Made by a program: the position numbers and the translations under genes
Part shown: one piece after another, positions 36,238-46,187 of the stretch
How the letters are laid out: each line of letters begins with the position of its first letter
Position numbering within the stretch: position 1 is the stretch's first letter
Assembly: GCA_964629475.1 (NCBI GenBank)
Contig: CAZVQW010000011.1
Span: 41,930 to 105,929 of the forward strand
DNA: 64,000 bases
Direction: 5' to 3'
Source of the DNA: SMWD01 sp964629475
GTDB taxonomy: Bacteria; Pseudomonadota; Gammaproteobacteria; Steroidobacterales; GCA-2729495
Notes under the pieces: generated by a model
Told to the model about the DNA's origin: nothing
Database searches by the model: none
What the model saw: the letters and a program-made list of their open reading frames with translations, nothing else

Positions 36238-37314
36238 ATGCTACAGGAAGCTTTGCAAGGCGATGTATTGCATGTAGGCGATACGGCAAGCCTGGACGTC
36301 TCGATCATTTGCCCTTTCTACAATGAAGGCGAGATTATCGAATCCGCAGTCAGATCATTGCTCGCAAAACTCAGTGAGCTTAGCGTCGATTGGGAGCTGA
36401 TCATCGTCAATGACGGCTCCAGGGATCAGTCGCTGGAGGTTGCCCAGGCAATTTCTGCAGATGAACCGAAATTACGTGTCATTTCCTATCAAAAAAATCG
36501 TGGCCGGGGGCATGCGCTTCGATCCGGAATCCGGCAGGCAAGAGGTGAAATAATAATTACGACAGAAATTGATCTGTCATGGGGAGAGGACATCGTTGCC
36601 CGTTTGCTAGAAGCAATCGAAGCTCGGCCGGAAAGCGATCTGATTATTGCAAGTCCTCACTTGCCCGGAGGAGGTTATAAGAATGTTCCGCCAAAGCGTG
36701 TTTTCTTCAGCCGATTTGGCAATTGGATTATTCGAACGTTGATGACCAATGCGGCCACGATGAACACGGGAATGACAAGGGCCTACAGACGCAATGTAAT
36801 TCGTGCATTACCGATTGAAGAAGATGGAAAAGAATTTCATCTGGAGGTCGTTCTGAAATCGCAAGCCTTGCACTACACAATTTCCGAAATTCCCGCTTTA
36901 TTGGAATGGAAAGAGTACAAGCATCAGGATAAGAAAGTTGAGAGGAAAAGCTCTTCCAAAATCAAAAAGCTGGTTGTTACGCACAGTCTTTTTAGCCTCT
37001 TTGGTAATCCTGTGCGCTATGTCTGGGCGCTTAGTGCGATCGCGCTGCTGATCAGTATCGTATTTGTCGCTGCCGCTGTATGGCGGTTATTAACAGGTGA
37101 AGTGTCGGTGTTCATGGTAATTATCGGCCTCGTACTGGCTACGATCTCGCTGATACTGTTTGGCTTCGGTCTGCTTGCGCAACAAGCAAACATGATTCAA
37201 AAAGAAATCTGGACCCTGAAGCAACGACTGCATGGAGTGTCAGCGGATCGCCGCGAGATTACGAGAAATCAGCCAGATCAAACCGATCAGGATGGCGACA
37301 ACGGTCGTCGCTGA
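36238..37314 (+). CDS. GT2 glycosyltransferase with membrane anchor (DPM1-like)
   Basis: 358 residues. N-terminal GT-A domain with VSIICPFYNEGE, IIVNDGSRDQS and a Glu-Ile-Asp in ITTEIDLSW where the DxD motif is expected. Two membrane segments follow near residues 262-285 and 292-320. This resembles polyprenyl-phosphate sugar synthases, which would supply the donor for the GT39-like enzyme just upstream (inference). GGGGAT precedes the ATG. Confidence 0.85.
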   Translation: MLQEALQGDVLHVGDTASLDVSIICPFYNEGEIIESAVRSLLAKLSELSVDWELIIVNDGSRDQSLEVAQAISADEPKLRVISYQKNRGRGHALRSGIRQARGEIIITTEIDLSWGEDIVARLLEAIEARPESDLIIASPHLPGGGYKNVPPKRVFFSRFGNWIIRTLMTNAATMNTGMTRAYRRNVIRALPIEEDGKEFHLEVVLKSQALHYTISEIPALLEWKEYKHQDKKVERKSSSKIKKLVVTHSLFSLFGNPVRYVWALSAIALLISIVFVAAAVWRLLTGEVSVFMVIIGLVLATISLILFGFGLLAQQANMIQKEIWTLKQRLHGVSADRREITRNQPDQTDQDGDNGRR

Positions 37315-37334
37315 TAGCTACGGGTGGCAAGTTA

Positions 37335-39974
37335 ATGCTGAGTGGCACTAAGTCGGTCCGGCCGCAGGCAGTAATACATGTCGACCTGGATGGTACGGGG
37401 GATATATTCTCCAGCCAGGGATGGAACTGGGAGGCAGATCGGGACCCGATATTTGAAACCGGGTTTACAGCATGTCTGGACTTTCTCCAGCGCGAAGGCC
37501 TCATCGCTACCTTATTCGTAATCGCGAGAGACCTGGAAGACCCTGAAAAACTGGCCCTGTTGAAAGAGGCCGTGGCCAGGGGGCATCAGATTGCCTCTCA
37601 TTCGATGACGCATCCGCAGCTATACGAATGCTCATCTGCTCAAAAAAGGGCAGAAATTTTCGATAGCAAGCAACGACTCGAGCAAACTCTCGGCGTTGAT
37701 GTTCGTGGCTTTCGTGCACCCAGCTATCAAATTGATCGCGAAACATTCGAATTAATTTGTGACGCTGGCTATGAATATGACTCTTCCGTATATCCGGACA
37801 AAGATTTTGCACGGAAGATGCGCATTCCAGGTGTTCTGCCCGTTCCATTCAGGCCGTTGCTTGATGCCAGCACCGTCGAGCTGCCGATGCCCGGTCACCG
37901 GCCGGCTCCTTTTCCGTTTCACCCGTCCTATAGTCAGGTTCTGGGATTGTGGTACTTCGATTGGCGCCTGCGGTCATTTCGAGAAACAGGGAATCCCCTC
38001 GTGCTCCTGTTTCATTTGGCTGACTTTGCCGAGCCGCTCGATAAAGACGATCTTCCGAATCTGCGCGCCAAAATTTTTACGCAGTCGCATCGTAAGCAAG
38101 GAACAAAAATTGAACATTGCAAAACAGTTATTCAACGGGTACGTGAGCTCTACGATATGACAACAACAGACGAATTAGTCAGCACGGCAAGTGCTGCAGA
38201 AGATCATGATCTGGTGCTGGGTATCAGCACGACGCATGAGACGGGAGCCGCTTTATTCGAAGGGCACAAGTGTTTAGCAGCAATCAGCGAGGAGCGGCTG
38301 GATCGAGTCAAGTTTTCAACCCGTTATCCGCCGACGAAGAGCATCAAGGGTGTCATGGAAACATCCGGCGCTTCACCGGACCGAATAACTGACGTAGTGG
38401 TTGCCGGAATACCAGCGTGGCCGTTACTCGGAAAGTGTCTCCAGAATCAATGGGAGGACACCAGGGACTTTCACGGTTGGAATGATTATTTTCCGCATTT
38501 TAACAAGCTGCTTTACCGTGTATTTGCATGGACAAGGGCTATTGGCTACTCGCGCATTCGGAAATTTCTTCACAGGACATATGGAATAAAACCACGGCTG
38601 CACTTTATTCCGCACCATTTGTGTCATGCTTCATCGGTATACAGAACTGCTCCGTTTGACGATGCGCTTGTCGTGACTGCCGATGGCGTCGGTGATTACG
38701 TTTCTCTTAGTGTCTCTTACGGGTCAAAGGGTAATCTGCAACTACACCATCTGGTTGGTTATCCACATTCGCTCGGACAGTTTTATACAGCATGCACACA
38801 AGTCCTCGGTTTTACGGCCAACCGCCATGAGGGCAAGATTACGGGCCTTAGTGGTTTCGGGAAGCCTGATCCGGAGTTATACCGAAAGGTGAAAGGGACG
38901 ATTCGACAGTCCGGTCCGGATTTCCAGCTGGACAAGCGTTACTACTCGGAGGGGATCATACGGGGCTTTTCGTTAAAAAAAGTTTTGGCCGGCGAGAGTT
39001 TATTTGATGCTTATCAGTACCGAAACTACAAGATGCCGTTAAAGCGCTTGCTGGATGGTTATGATCGAGAGGATGTAGCCTGTGTCTTTCAGCAAATTCT
39101 TGAAGAGGAATTGATTGAAATAATCCGGCCTTTTGCTGAGAAGACCGGTGCCAGGAATATCTGCTTGAGTGGCGGCATCTTTGCAAATGTCAAAGCGAAT
39201 GCAGCAATCTTCCGCGCCCTGGATTTTGAAAATGTCTACATCTACCCGCATATGGGGGATGGCGGCCTGGGGCCCGGGGCTGTCCTGGAATTTATGCAAG
39301 CACGTCCAGAGCCATTCGATAATGTTTATTGGGGGCCATCGTATTCGGACGATCAGATAGTTCGTGCACTGGATGCCGTAAAAGATCAGGGTCTGACCTA
39401 CGAGAGGATGGAGGATCCGGAGGCAACGATTGCAAAACTGCTGACTGAGAAGAAGGTTGTGGCAAGATTTGACGGGCGTATGGAGTTCGGACCTCGTGCG
39501 TTGTGTAACCGATCAATTTTGTACAGTGCAGATGAACCGGAAGCAAATGATTGGCTGAACAAGCGTCTGGGACGCACTGAGTTCATGCCATTCGCACCGG
39601 TTGTGATGCAGGAGCATGCAGCAGACTTATTCACTGATATGGAAGGTACGGAGCACGCTTGTCAATTCATGACCATTATTCTCGACTGTACGGATTGGAT
39701 GAAAGAGAATTGTCCTGCTGTCGTACATGTGGATGGTACTGCTCGCCCTCAGATTGTCACAAAGGAAATCAATCCGAGTATTCACCGGGTACTTTCGCAT
39801 TACCATAAGGCAACCGGAATACCCGTGCTGGTGAACACGAGTTTCAATATGCATGAAGAGCCCATTGTCTGTACGCCGGAAGATGCAGTGCGCGCCTACC
39901 TGGCATCGAAACTGGATCATCTGGCAATCGGACCTTTTCTGGCATCCATCGACGATGAACACACCAGCAAGTAG
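37335..39974 (+). CDS. Polysaccharide deacetylase fused to NodU-type carbamoyltransferase
   Basis: One uninterrupted 879-residue frame with two enzymes. Residues about 10-270: NodB-type deacetylase with HVDLDGTGD, ASHSMTHPQLYE (metal His pair), GFRAPSYQID and LLFHLADF. Residues about 295-875: NodU/CmcH carbamoyltransferase with ISTTHETGAALFEG, HHLCHASSVY (metal site), TADGVGDYVS, EGKITGLSGFG, LSGGIFANVKAN, GRMEFGPRALCNRSIL and NTSFNMHEEP. It would remove N-acetyl groups and add carbamoyl groups to a glycan or its precursor. The junction contains an internal ATG at 38157 in an ATGA context, so two overlapping genes joined by a one-base change remain possible. Confidence 0.88.
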   Translation: MLSGTKSVRPQAVIHVDLDGTGDIFSSQGWNWEADRDPIFETGFTACLDFLQREGLIATLFVIARDLEDPEKLALLKEAVARGHQIASHSMTHPQLYECSSAQKRAEIFDSKQRLEQTLGVDVRGFRAPSYQIDRETFELICDAGYEYDSSVYPDKDFARKMRIPGVLPVPFRPLLDASTVELPMPGHRPAPFPFHPSYSQVLGLWYFDWRLRSFRETGNPLVLLFHLADFAEPLDKDDLPNLRAKIFTQSHRKQGTKIEHCKTVIQRVRELYDMTTTDELVSTASAAEDHDLVLGISTTHETGAALFEGHKCLAAISEERLDRVKFSTRYPPTKSIKGVMETSGASPDRITDVVVAGIPAWPLLGKCLQNQWEDTRDFHGWNDYFPHFNKLLYRVFAWTRAIGYSRIRKFLHRTYGIKPRLHFIPHHLCHASSVYRTAPFDDALVVTADGVGDYVSLSVSYGSKGNLQLHHLVGYPHSLGQFYTACTQVLGFTANRHEGKITGLSGFGKPDPELYRKVKGTIRQSGPDFQLDKRYYSEGIIRGFSLKKVLAGESLFDAYQYRNYKMPLKRLLDGYDREDVACVFQQILEEELIEIIRPFAEKTGARNICLSGGIFANVKANAAIFRALDFENVYIYPHMGDGGLGPGAVLEFMQARPEPFDNVYWGPSYSDDQIVRALDAVKDQGLTYERMEDPEATIAKLLTEKKVVARFDGRMEFGPRALCNRSILYSADEPEANDWLNKRLGRTEFMPFAPVVMQEHAADLFTDMEGTEHACQFMTIILDCTDWMKENCPAVVHVDGTARPQIVTKEINPSIHRVLSHYHKATGIPVLVNTSFNMHEEPIVCTPEDAVRAYLASKLDHLAIGPFLASIDDEHTSK

Positions 39975-39997
39975 CCTGACCTGCAGGAATTGCGTAA

Positions 39998-41011
39998 GTG
40001 GTACTTAAACGCGGCATCATTCTGACGATTAAAATCGCGCTGGCTGCGAGCTTGCTGGTTTGGCTGGCGTGGTCAGGCCGGCTTGATTTTCGGGTGCTGA
40101 GTTCGGTTACATCGAATTGGCCGTGGTTCGTTGCCGCTCAGCTTCTGTTCGGCTTCGTTCAGTTGATGACCGCTGTTCGATGGCGCTGGTTTCTGCAAAT
40201 TGTCGGGCAGCAATGTTCAGTTGCCCGGGCATTTCAGTTAACCCTGGCCGGCCTGCTGTTCAATCAGGTACTCATCGGCTCGACCGGTGGTGATATTTAT
40301 CGTGTTATGGCGTTCGAGACTTCAGAGGTTCGCCAACGGGTTGCGATAGCGGTATCGGTAGCGACGGATCGGTTGATCGGACTATTTGCACTTGTTGCCA
40401 TCATTCCGGCAGCGGCGCTGTGGAATTATGCGCTAATAAGCGAGAGCACATTTCTTGCGATTATTGTCGCGGGCTGCGTGATGGCTGTCATTGGTTTGCC
40501 GGTACTAGTCTGGTTTTTCTTCAGGTGGAACTCCGGTAAGCAGGATACGGAACCGGATATCGTCAAACAATCTCGACTCACCTCGTGGCTTGGATACCTG
40601 ACCGAGGGTGCAGCACTTTTTTCCGGCCATCGGGCGTTGGTCATGAAATCAATCGCTTTTTCTATCGTGATTCAAGGAATGATTGTAGGTGTGAACGTAT
40701 TTCTTGCGTTCTCAATTCTGGGGACGGATATCTCGTGGCAAGCATTTTTCCTTCTGATTCCCATCGCACTGCTGGTAATGGCTGTGCCGATCAACCCACC
40801 CGGTGCGCTTGGTACCGGAGAGGCAATATATGCGTTGCTGCTCGAATTTGTGGGTATTGCACAGGGCAGTATGATTTCGTTGCTGCATCGCTTTACGAAT
40901 ATTCTATGGGCATTGCCCGGCTCTCTGGCATTCATCATGCCGGCACGCCAAGATACTCACGCGATTGGCAGTTTTAACCATGATCTTGACTCCGCGGGAA
41001 ACGGCAAATGA
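39998..41011 (+). CDS. Lysylphosphatidylglycerol-synthase-like membrane protein (flippase-like domain)
   Basis: 337 residues, about eight membrane segments. Family marks of the LPG_synthase_TM/UPF0104 group: NQVLIGSTGGDIYRV near residues 88-102 and INPPGALGTGEA near 265-276. Lone members of this family in glycan loci are thought to handle lipid-linked substrates, but this is not settled. Starts with GTG; its end overlaps the next gene by four bases. Confidence 0.82.
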   Translation: MVLKRGIILTIKIALAASLLVWLAWSGRLDFRVLSSVTSNWPWFVAAQLLFGFVQLMTAVRWRWFLQIVGQQCSVARAFQLTLAGLLFNQVLIGSTGGDIYRVMAFETSEVRQRVAIAVSVATDRLIGLFALVAIIPAAALWNYALISESTFLAIIVAGCVMAVIGLPVLVWFFFRWNSGKQDTEPDIVKQSRLTSWLGYLTEGAALFSGHRALVMKSIAFSIVIQGMIVGVNVFLAFSILGTDISWQAFFLLIPIALLVMAVPINPPGALGTGEAIYALLLEFVGIAQGSMISLLHRFTNILWALPGSLAFIMPARQDTHAIGSFNHDLDSAGNGK

Positions 41012-42693
41012 CTTCAGCGCCTGAATCGATCGAAGACATGAAAGACTATTCCGATGCACTTCTCGGCGAGACGAACCGGGTACTCGGCATGTTCGATCGG
41101 GATGCGTGCAGCCGCACGTTCGGGTCCATTGATCGCGTCCATTGGGCCTGGAAATTCACTGATTTCCCCGGGGCCAGATTTCAGGAGGGTCTGTGCTACC
41201 TGGCCTTTTTATATTCGACCGAGCTGGACGGAAATGCGCTTTACCTGAATGACTCGGTTAAGGGGTGGTTGCAGGGGGGGTTCCGGAACTGGACCAAAAT
41301 ACAGAGTCGGAGTGGCGACTTCGATGAAGCATATCCGGGCGAGCGCTCGCTCGCGGCCACGGCATTTACAGGATTTTATTTATCCGAAGCGTATCTGCTT
41401 CTGCAAAATCACCTCGATGAAGCGGTTTCACAGTCTTTCCGGCAGTCACTGGACCGGGCCGCTGGCTGGCTGTGTGACAACGATGAAAGCCACGGCTTTT
41501 TGTCGAATCATCTTGCCGCAGCAGCAGCGACCTTGCTTCATGCGCACCAAATTCTGGGCAGTGACCGGTATTATCAGCGCTACCAGTATTTTCTTCGGAA
41601 GATTCTCGATCACCAGTCCGATGAAGGTTGGTATGAAGAATACGGCGGAGCGGATCCGGGATACCAGACACACGGAGCCTTTTATCTTGCGCGTTGCTAT
41701 GAGCTGACCGGTGACGACGAGTTGCTTGATTCACTGCGCCGCTCCTGTGAATTTCTTAAGCACTTCATTCACACAGACGGCAGCCTGGGTGGCGAGTATG
41801 CCAGTCGAAATACGCAGACATATTATCCAGCCGCATTCGAAATGTTGTCCGGAAAAATCGGTTCCGCTCGCTGGATCGCAGACGAAATGCGGCCGGCCGT
41901 CAGTGACGGGCGAGCGGCAGGACTCATATCCGTCGACTCATATAACTACTTCCCATTACTTAATAATTATGTTTTTGCCCTGCGGGCAGTGCTTGGCCGT
42001 GGCGCTGAGTCGATCGAACCTTTGCCGCCATCGAGTCAACCTTACACAGTTCATTTTCCTCAAGCGGGGTTGCTGAAGATCCGCCGTGATCGCTTCGATC
42101 TCTTTGTCGGGGTCTCGAAAGGTGGTGTGATCAAGCTCTTTGACAGAAAGACAGGGAAACTGCTGTTTTCCAGTTGCGGTTACATTGGCCAATTACCCGG
42201 CGGCAAGCAGTGTTCCAGCCAGACCTTTAATATCGAGGCGACAGCAGTCGTATCTGATACGGAGATTGTGCAGATCAGCCGGTTTTTTGGTTTTTCACGT
42301 CCTGTGATGACGCCGATAAAATTCCTGTTGTTCCGGGTGTTCAGCCTCTCAACCGGTCAATTCAGTGCGGTATCGTCATGGCTCAAGCGGCTCCTCGTGA
42401 AGGTTCTTATTTACAGGAAGAATGAATTGCAACTCGAGCTGCATAGAAAAATTGCGATTGACGACAATGGCATCGATGTTTTCGACCGCATTAGCGGGGC
42501 GGATCTCAAGAGCCTTAAAAGCCTGGAGCACAAAAGTATATTTACAACGATTCACATGGGATCGTCACGATATTTTATTCCAAATGAACTCGAGGTCCCG
42601 GATGTTATTGAGTCAATGGACCTTGAGGATGGACACACTCCGGAAACAGTCGACTTTCGGGTGCGAGTCGACGTCCCCGAGACGAGCGACTAG
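41008..42693 (+). CDS. Predicted alpha-toroid polysaccharide-modifying protein, unassigned
   Basis: 561 residues, no signal peptide or membrane span. Residues 1-330 are helical with repeated aromatic/acid-rich stretches (GDFDEAYPGERSLAATAF, DEGWYEEYGGADPGYQTHG, DGSLGGEYASRNTQTYYP), as in (alpha/alpha)6-barrel lyases and hydrolases. Residues 345-555 look beta-rich, as in heparinase II/III-type proteins. I cannot identify catalytic residues, so the activity is open. Lack of a signal suggests a cytoplasmic site, odd for a lyase. Overlaps the flippase-domain gene by four bases. Confidence 0.72.
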   Translation: MTSAPESIEDMKDYSDALLGETNRVLGMFDRDACSRTFGSIDRVHWAWKFTDFPGARFQEGLCYLAFLYSTELDGNALYLNDSVKGWLQGGFRNWTKIQSRSGDFDEAYPGERSLAATAFTGFYLSEAYLLLQNHLDEAVSQSFRQSLDRAAGWLCDNDESHGFLSNHLAAAAATLLHAHQILGSDRYYQRYQYFLRKILDHQSDEGWYEEYGGADPGYQTHGAFYLARCYELTGDDELLDSLRRSCEFLKHFIHTDGSLGGEYASRNTQTYYPAAFEMLSGKIGSARWIADEMRPAVSDGRAAGLISVDSYNYFPLLNNYVFALRAVLGRGAESIEPLPPSSQPYTVHFPQAGLLKIRRDRFDLFVGVSKGGVIKLFDRKTGKLLFSSCGYIGQLPGGKQCSSQTFNIEATAVVSDTEIVQISRFFGFSRPVMTPIKFLLFRVFSLSTGQFSAVSSWLKRLLVKVLIYRKNELQLELHRKIAIDDNGIDVFDRISGADLKSLKSLEHKSIFTTIHMGSSRYFIPNELEVPDVIESMDLEDGHTPETVDFRVRVDVPETSD

Positions 42694-42699
42694 ACAGCT

Positions 42700-44616
42700 A
42701 TGTGTGGCATAGCCGGATATATTGGCTTCGAGGCGCCGGGCCTCATCGAGCAAATGACGAGCGTTCTAACGCATCGTGGTCCCGATGACTCCGGCTATTT
42801 TCAGGATGATGGTATCGGGCTGGGTCACAGGCGGCTCAGTATCATTGATTTGGCCAGTGGTCATCAGCCGATGCTCAGTGCCGACGAACGATACGCCATC
42901 GTATTCAATGGCGAAATTTATAACTATCGTGAACTACGCGACCAGCTTCTCGCATCGGGTATTGAATTTGCAACGGAGTCAGATACAGAAGTTCTGCTGC
43001 AAATGTACATAAAGTATGGCGAGAAAGCGCTGGACCATCTGAACGGCATGTTTGCGTTCGCCATATATGATCGAAAGTCGCGTGACCTGTTGCTGGCCAG
43101 AGACAGAGTTGGGATAAAACCTCTCTACTACATGCAGCTTGGTAGCAAGTTGTTATTTTCCTCGGAATCAAAGGCTTTTTCCTGCTGGAAGGGTTGGTCC
43201 AAAGATATTAACTACACAGCTCTCGCTGATTACCTGGCATTACGCTATGTGCCTGGTGATTCGACCCTGTTTCAGTCGGTCAGGAGACTGCCGGCTGGTC
43301 ATTTCCTGGTTTATCGGGATGGACAGGCAAAGATTTCCGAATATTGGGGTCCGCCGTCGGGCGAGGTCAAACAAAGTTTTTCATCAGAAGCAGATGCCGT
43401 TGATGCGCTCGGTGAGGTACTCGAACGAAGTGTCCGTCGGCGTCTCATATCGGACGTTCCGGTAGGCGCGTATTTGAGCGGTGGGCTTGATTCAAGCCTG
43501 ATCGTAGCGATGATGAACCATCTGGGTGCAAAATCCATCAGTACGTTCTCGGTTGGCTTTGACTATGAGCACGATGAGTTAAAGGAAGCCGCGGCGACCG
43601 CCGATTTGCTCGAGTGCAATCACCACACAATAGAGTGCGGGGCAGCTGATATCGGACTGCTGCCCGAGATCGTGTATTACTCGGATGACCCGCTCGGCGA
43701 TCCGATCAGCATCCCCATGTACAAGCTTGCACGGGAGGCCAAAAAGGAAGTGACCGTCATATTGACGGGCGAGGGTGCCGATGAGATGTTCGGCGGCTAT
43801 CTCTTCCACAAAGTCATGTGGATGGCAAATATTTACCGCAAGGCGATGCCGGGAGGTATTCGCCGCGGACTGATTTCTCCATTGCTGAGCGCAATGCCGC
43901 CATCCTTGCTGAACCTGGCATTTAACTACCCGGCATCCCTGGGTCATCGCGGCAAGCTGAAGCTGCTGGATTTTCACCATCAGCTCGATGATGACAATAT
44001 TAATTCCCTGTATCTCCACCTGATTTCATTATTCGATAAAAGAGATACCCATGACCTCTTTGCCCCGGAAATAGAAGAACAAATTTCCCGATCCGTGATC
44101 GACAGCTCAGTCGAGAATGCGGCAAATGGTGAATTTTTCGATCGCATGCTGCGTCTGCAGTTTCCGCATTGGCTACCGGACAATATGCTCCTGCGGCAGG
44201 ACAAAATGAGTATGGCGAGCGGCATTGAAGGCCGGGTGCCGTTTCTCGATCATGAGCTGATTGAATTCGCTTTTAGCCTGCCTAGAAACATGCACCTGCG
44301 CCGTTTGACCGGAAAATACTGTCTGCGCCGATTTGCGCAGAACCTGCTGCCGAAACAAACAGCGCAGCGGCGAAAAATGCCGTTCTACGTGCCAATGGAA
44401 GGCTATTTCGGTGACCGGCGGTTCATTGACATGATGGAGGATCTGATCGGCGATTCGGCGACTGCGCAGCGGGGGATATTTAATTCGACGGCGGTTGAAA
44501 AACTAAGAAAGGGTATCCACGCCGGAGAGTTCATTCAGGTAAAACAGGTGTTTAGCCTGATGACGCTTGAGTTATGGTTTCGGCAATTTGTCGACGGAAA
44601 CGGCAGTTTCCAATGA
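42700..44616 (+). CDS. asnB: Asparagine synthase-type amidotransferase
   Basis: 638 residues. Cys2 in MCGIAGYIG is the glutaminase nucleophile of a class II amidotransferase domain (about 2-210). The synthetase domain has YLSGGLDSSLIVAM (PP-loop for ATP) and GEGADEMFGGY. In this setting it may amidate a sugar carboxylate such as a uronic acid rather than make asparagine (inference from neighbours). It begins 6 bases after the toroid gene. Confidence 0.9.
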   Translation: MCGIAGYIGFEAPGLIEQMTSVLTHRGPDDSGYFQDDGIGLGHRRLSIIDLASGHQPMLSADERYAIVFNGEIYNYRELRDQLLASGIEFATESDTEVLLQMYIKYGEKALDHLNGMFAFAIYDRKSRDLLLARDRVGIKPLYYMQLGSKLLFSSESKAFSCWKGWSKDINYTALADYLALRYVPGDSTLFQSVRRLPAGHFLVYRDGQAKISEYWGPPSGEVKQSFSSEADAVDALGEVLERSVRRRLISDVPVGAYLSGGLDSSLIVAMMNHLGAKSISTFSVGFDYEHDELKEAAATADLLECNHHTIECGAADIGLLPEIVYYSDDPLGDPISIPMYKLAREAKKEVTVILTGEGADEMFGGYLFHKVMWMANIYRKAMPGGIRRGLISPLLSAMPPSLLNLAFNYPASLGHRGKLKLLDFHHQLDDDNINSLYLHLISLFDKRDTHDLFAPEIEEQISRSVIDSSVENAANGEFFDRMLRLQFPHWLPDNMLLRQDKMSMASGIEGRVPFLDHELIEFAFSLPRNMHLRRLTGKYCLRRFAQNLLPKQTAQRRKMPFYVPMEGYFGDRRFIDMMEDLIGDSATAQRGIFNSTAVEKLRKGIHAGEFIQVKQVFSLMTLELWFRQFVDGNGSFQ

Positions 44617-44638
44617 CCTGTTTGCGAGGCACAGGGAG

Positions 44639-46162
44639 TTGAGTGCGGAAACTGCGGGGAGACCGGGCAAAACGCTGACGGACAAGACCGTTTCGGGCGG
44701 TGCGTTGATGGTGACTTTTCGCTTCATTGACCGCCTGTTGGGAGTCGGTTCGACATTAATCCTGGCTCGCCTGCTGGTACCTGATGACTTCGGCGTCGTT
44801 GCGATGGCCATGTCCTTCGTGGCAGTCGTAGAGGTGCTTGGGGAGATGGGGTTCGACATCGTACTCATCAAGAAACAGGATGCCGGGCCGGTTCTGTACG
44901 ATTCTGCGTGGACCGCAAAAGTAGTCCTTGGAATTATTTTTGCAGCTGTATTGTTCTTTGGCAGTGAAGCCGCAGCTGCATTCTATTCAGAGCCGCGTTT
45001 GCTGGCCATGATGCCGATCTTTGCGCTTGCCACATTCGTGCAGGGCCTGGAGAACATCGGCATAGCGAACTTCCGCAAAGAGTTGAAATTCGATAAGGAA
45101 TTTAAGTTTCTTCTTGCGAAAAGACTGATTGGAGCTATTGTTACGATCACCCTGGCATTCCTGTATCGAAGTTATTGGGCATTAGTTATCGGGATATTGA
45201 GCTCACGCTGCATCGGCGTGGTGCTTAGTTACGTGATGCACGAATACAGGCCCAGGTTCCGGACGTCGGGTCTGCCGGAGTTGTTCAGTTTCATTAAGTG
45301 GTTGTTTCTGACCAAGCTGACGAACTTCGTAAACTGGCGTCTTGCTGATTTCGTAGTGGGAAAAACAGCAGGTGCCGAATCATTGGGGGCGTATCGTATT
45401 GCTTTTGAGATTGCCATGTTGCCGACGGCCTACATGATCGGGCCCGTAAACACAGCGCTCTTTCCGGCCTATGCACAAAAGGCGACCGATGAAGACGAGT
45501 TGCGCAGTGCTTTTCTCAAGGCGATGTCGGTGATTATCCTGGTTGCGCTACCGGCCGGCCTGGGTTTGGCAGCTATTGCGGATTTGGCGGTTGTAGTGGT
45601 ACTCGGTGCCGATTGGGCCGTGGCCGGCAGGTTGCTTCAGGCACTGGCAATTTTTGGAACATCTGTAGCTGTTCTTTCCAACATTGGGCCGGTACTTGTC
45701 GCACTAGGCAAGCCAAAACTGGAATCGCTGTTAACGGCGCTGTTCATGGTGCTCCTTATCCCCATTCTGATCTGGCTGGCCGGGAAGAAGGGTGCCGTTG
45801 GTGCAGCCGATGCTTATGCGCTCAGCGGGCTGCTTGTCATACCTTTCAATTATGTGCTGATTTCCATGGTGCTGCGTCTGGGGCCTGGAGATCTTCTCGT
45901 GCTGTTTTTACGGCCGGTGATCGGCGTGGCGGCTATGCTCGTCGTGGTCCGGCAAATGTTGGCTGGAACCCCTTTGACGGGTAGTGTCGCCGAAGCAGGA
46001 TTATTGGCGGTTACGATTCTATCGGCGATGATGACTTATGCAGTTACTGTCTGCTTGCTATGGTTCCTGTCTGGGCGTCGAGATGGGGCGGAACAATGGC
46101 TGTTTTCTCAATTGTTGAGAATGAAGCAGCGCCGATTCGGCAATTCACGCGGAGAAGAGTGA
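44639..46162 (+). CDS. Wzx-like polysaccharide flippase
   Basis: About 507 residues, 12-14 membrane segments, with the typical start TLILARLLVPDDFGVVAMAM. It belongs to the MVF/polysaccharide transporter superfamily that flips lipid-linked oligosaccharides. The start is uncertain. TTG 44639 has GAGG about 9 bases upstream and keeps the conserved N-terminus; the longest frame starts at TTG 44567, inside asnB; ATG 44708 would cut into the first conserved segment. Confidence 0.85.
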   Translation: MSAETAGRPGKTLTDKTVSGGALMVTFRFIDRLLGVGSTLILARLLVPDDFGVVAMAMSFVAVVEVLGEMGFDIVLIKKQDAGPVLYDSAWTAKVVLGIIFAAVLFFGSEAAAAFYSEPRLLAMMPIFALATFVQGLENIGIANFRKELKFDKEFKFLLAKRLIGAIVTITLAFLYRSYWALVIGILSSRCIGVVLSYVMHEYRPRFRTSGLPELFSFIKWLFLTKLTNFVNWRLADFVVGKTAGAESLGAYRIAFEIAMLPTAYMIGPVNTALFPAYAQKATDEDELRSAFLKAMSVIILVALPAGLGLAAIADLAVVVVLGADWAVAGRLLQALAIFGTSVAVLSNIGPVLVALGKPKLESLLTALFMVLLIPILIWLAGKKGAVGAADAYALSGLLVIPFNYVLISMVLRLGPGDLLVLFLRPVIGVAAMLVVVRQMLAGTPLTGSVAEAGLLAVTILSAMMTYAVTVCLLWFLSGRRDGAEQWLFSQLLRMKQRRFGNSRGEE

Positions 46163-46187
46163 TGATTTGGGAAGAGGCGGAACGATT

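Noticed and set aside
38757..38766. Perfect TTATCCACA DnaA box
   Set aside because: Single copy inside the carbamoyltransferase coding sequence, without neighbours; expected by chance.
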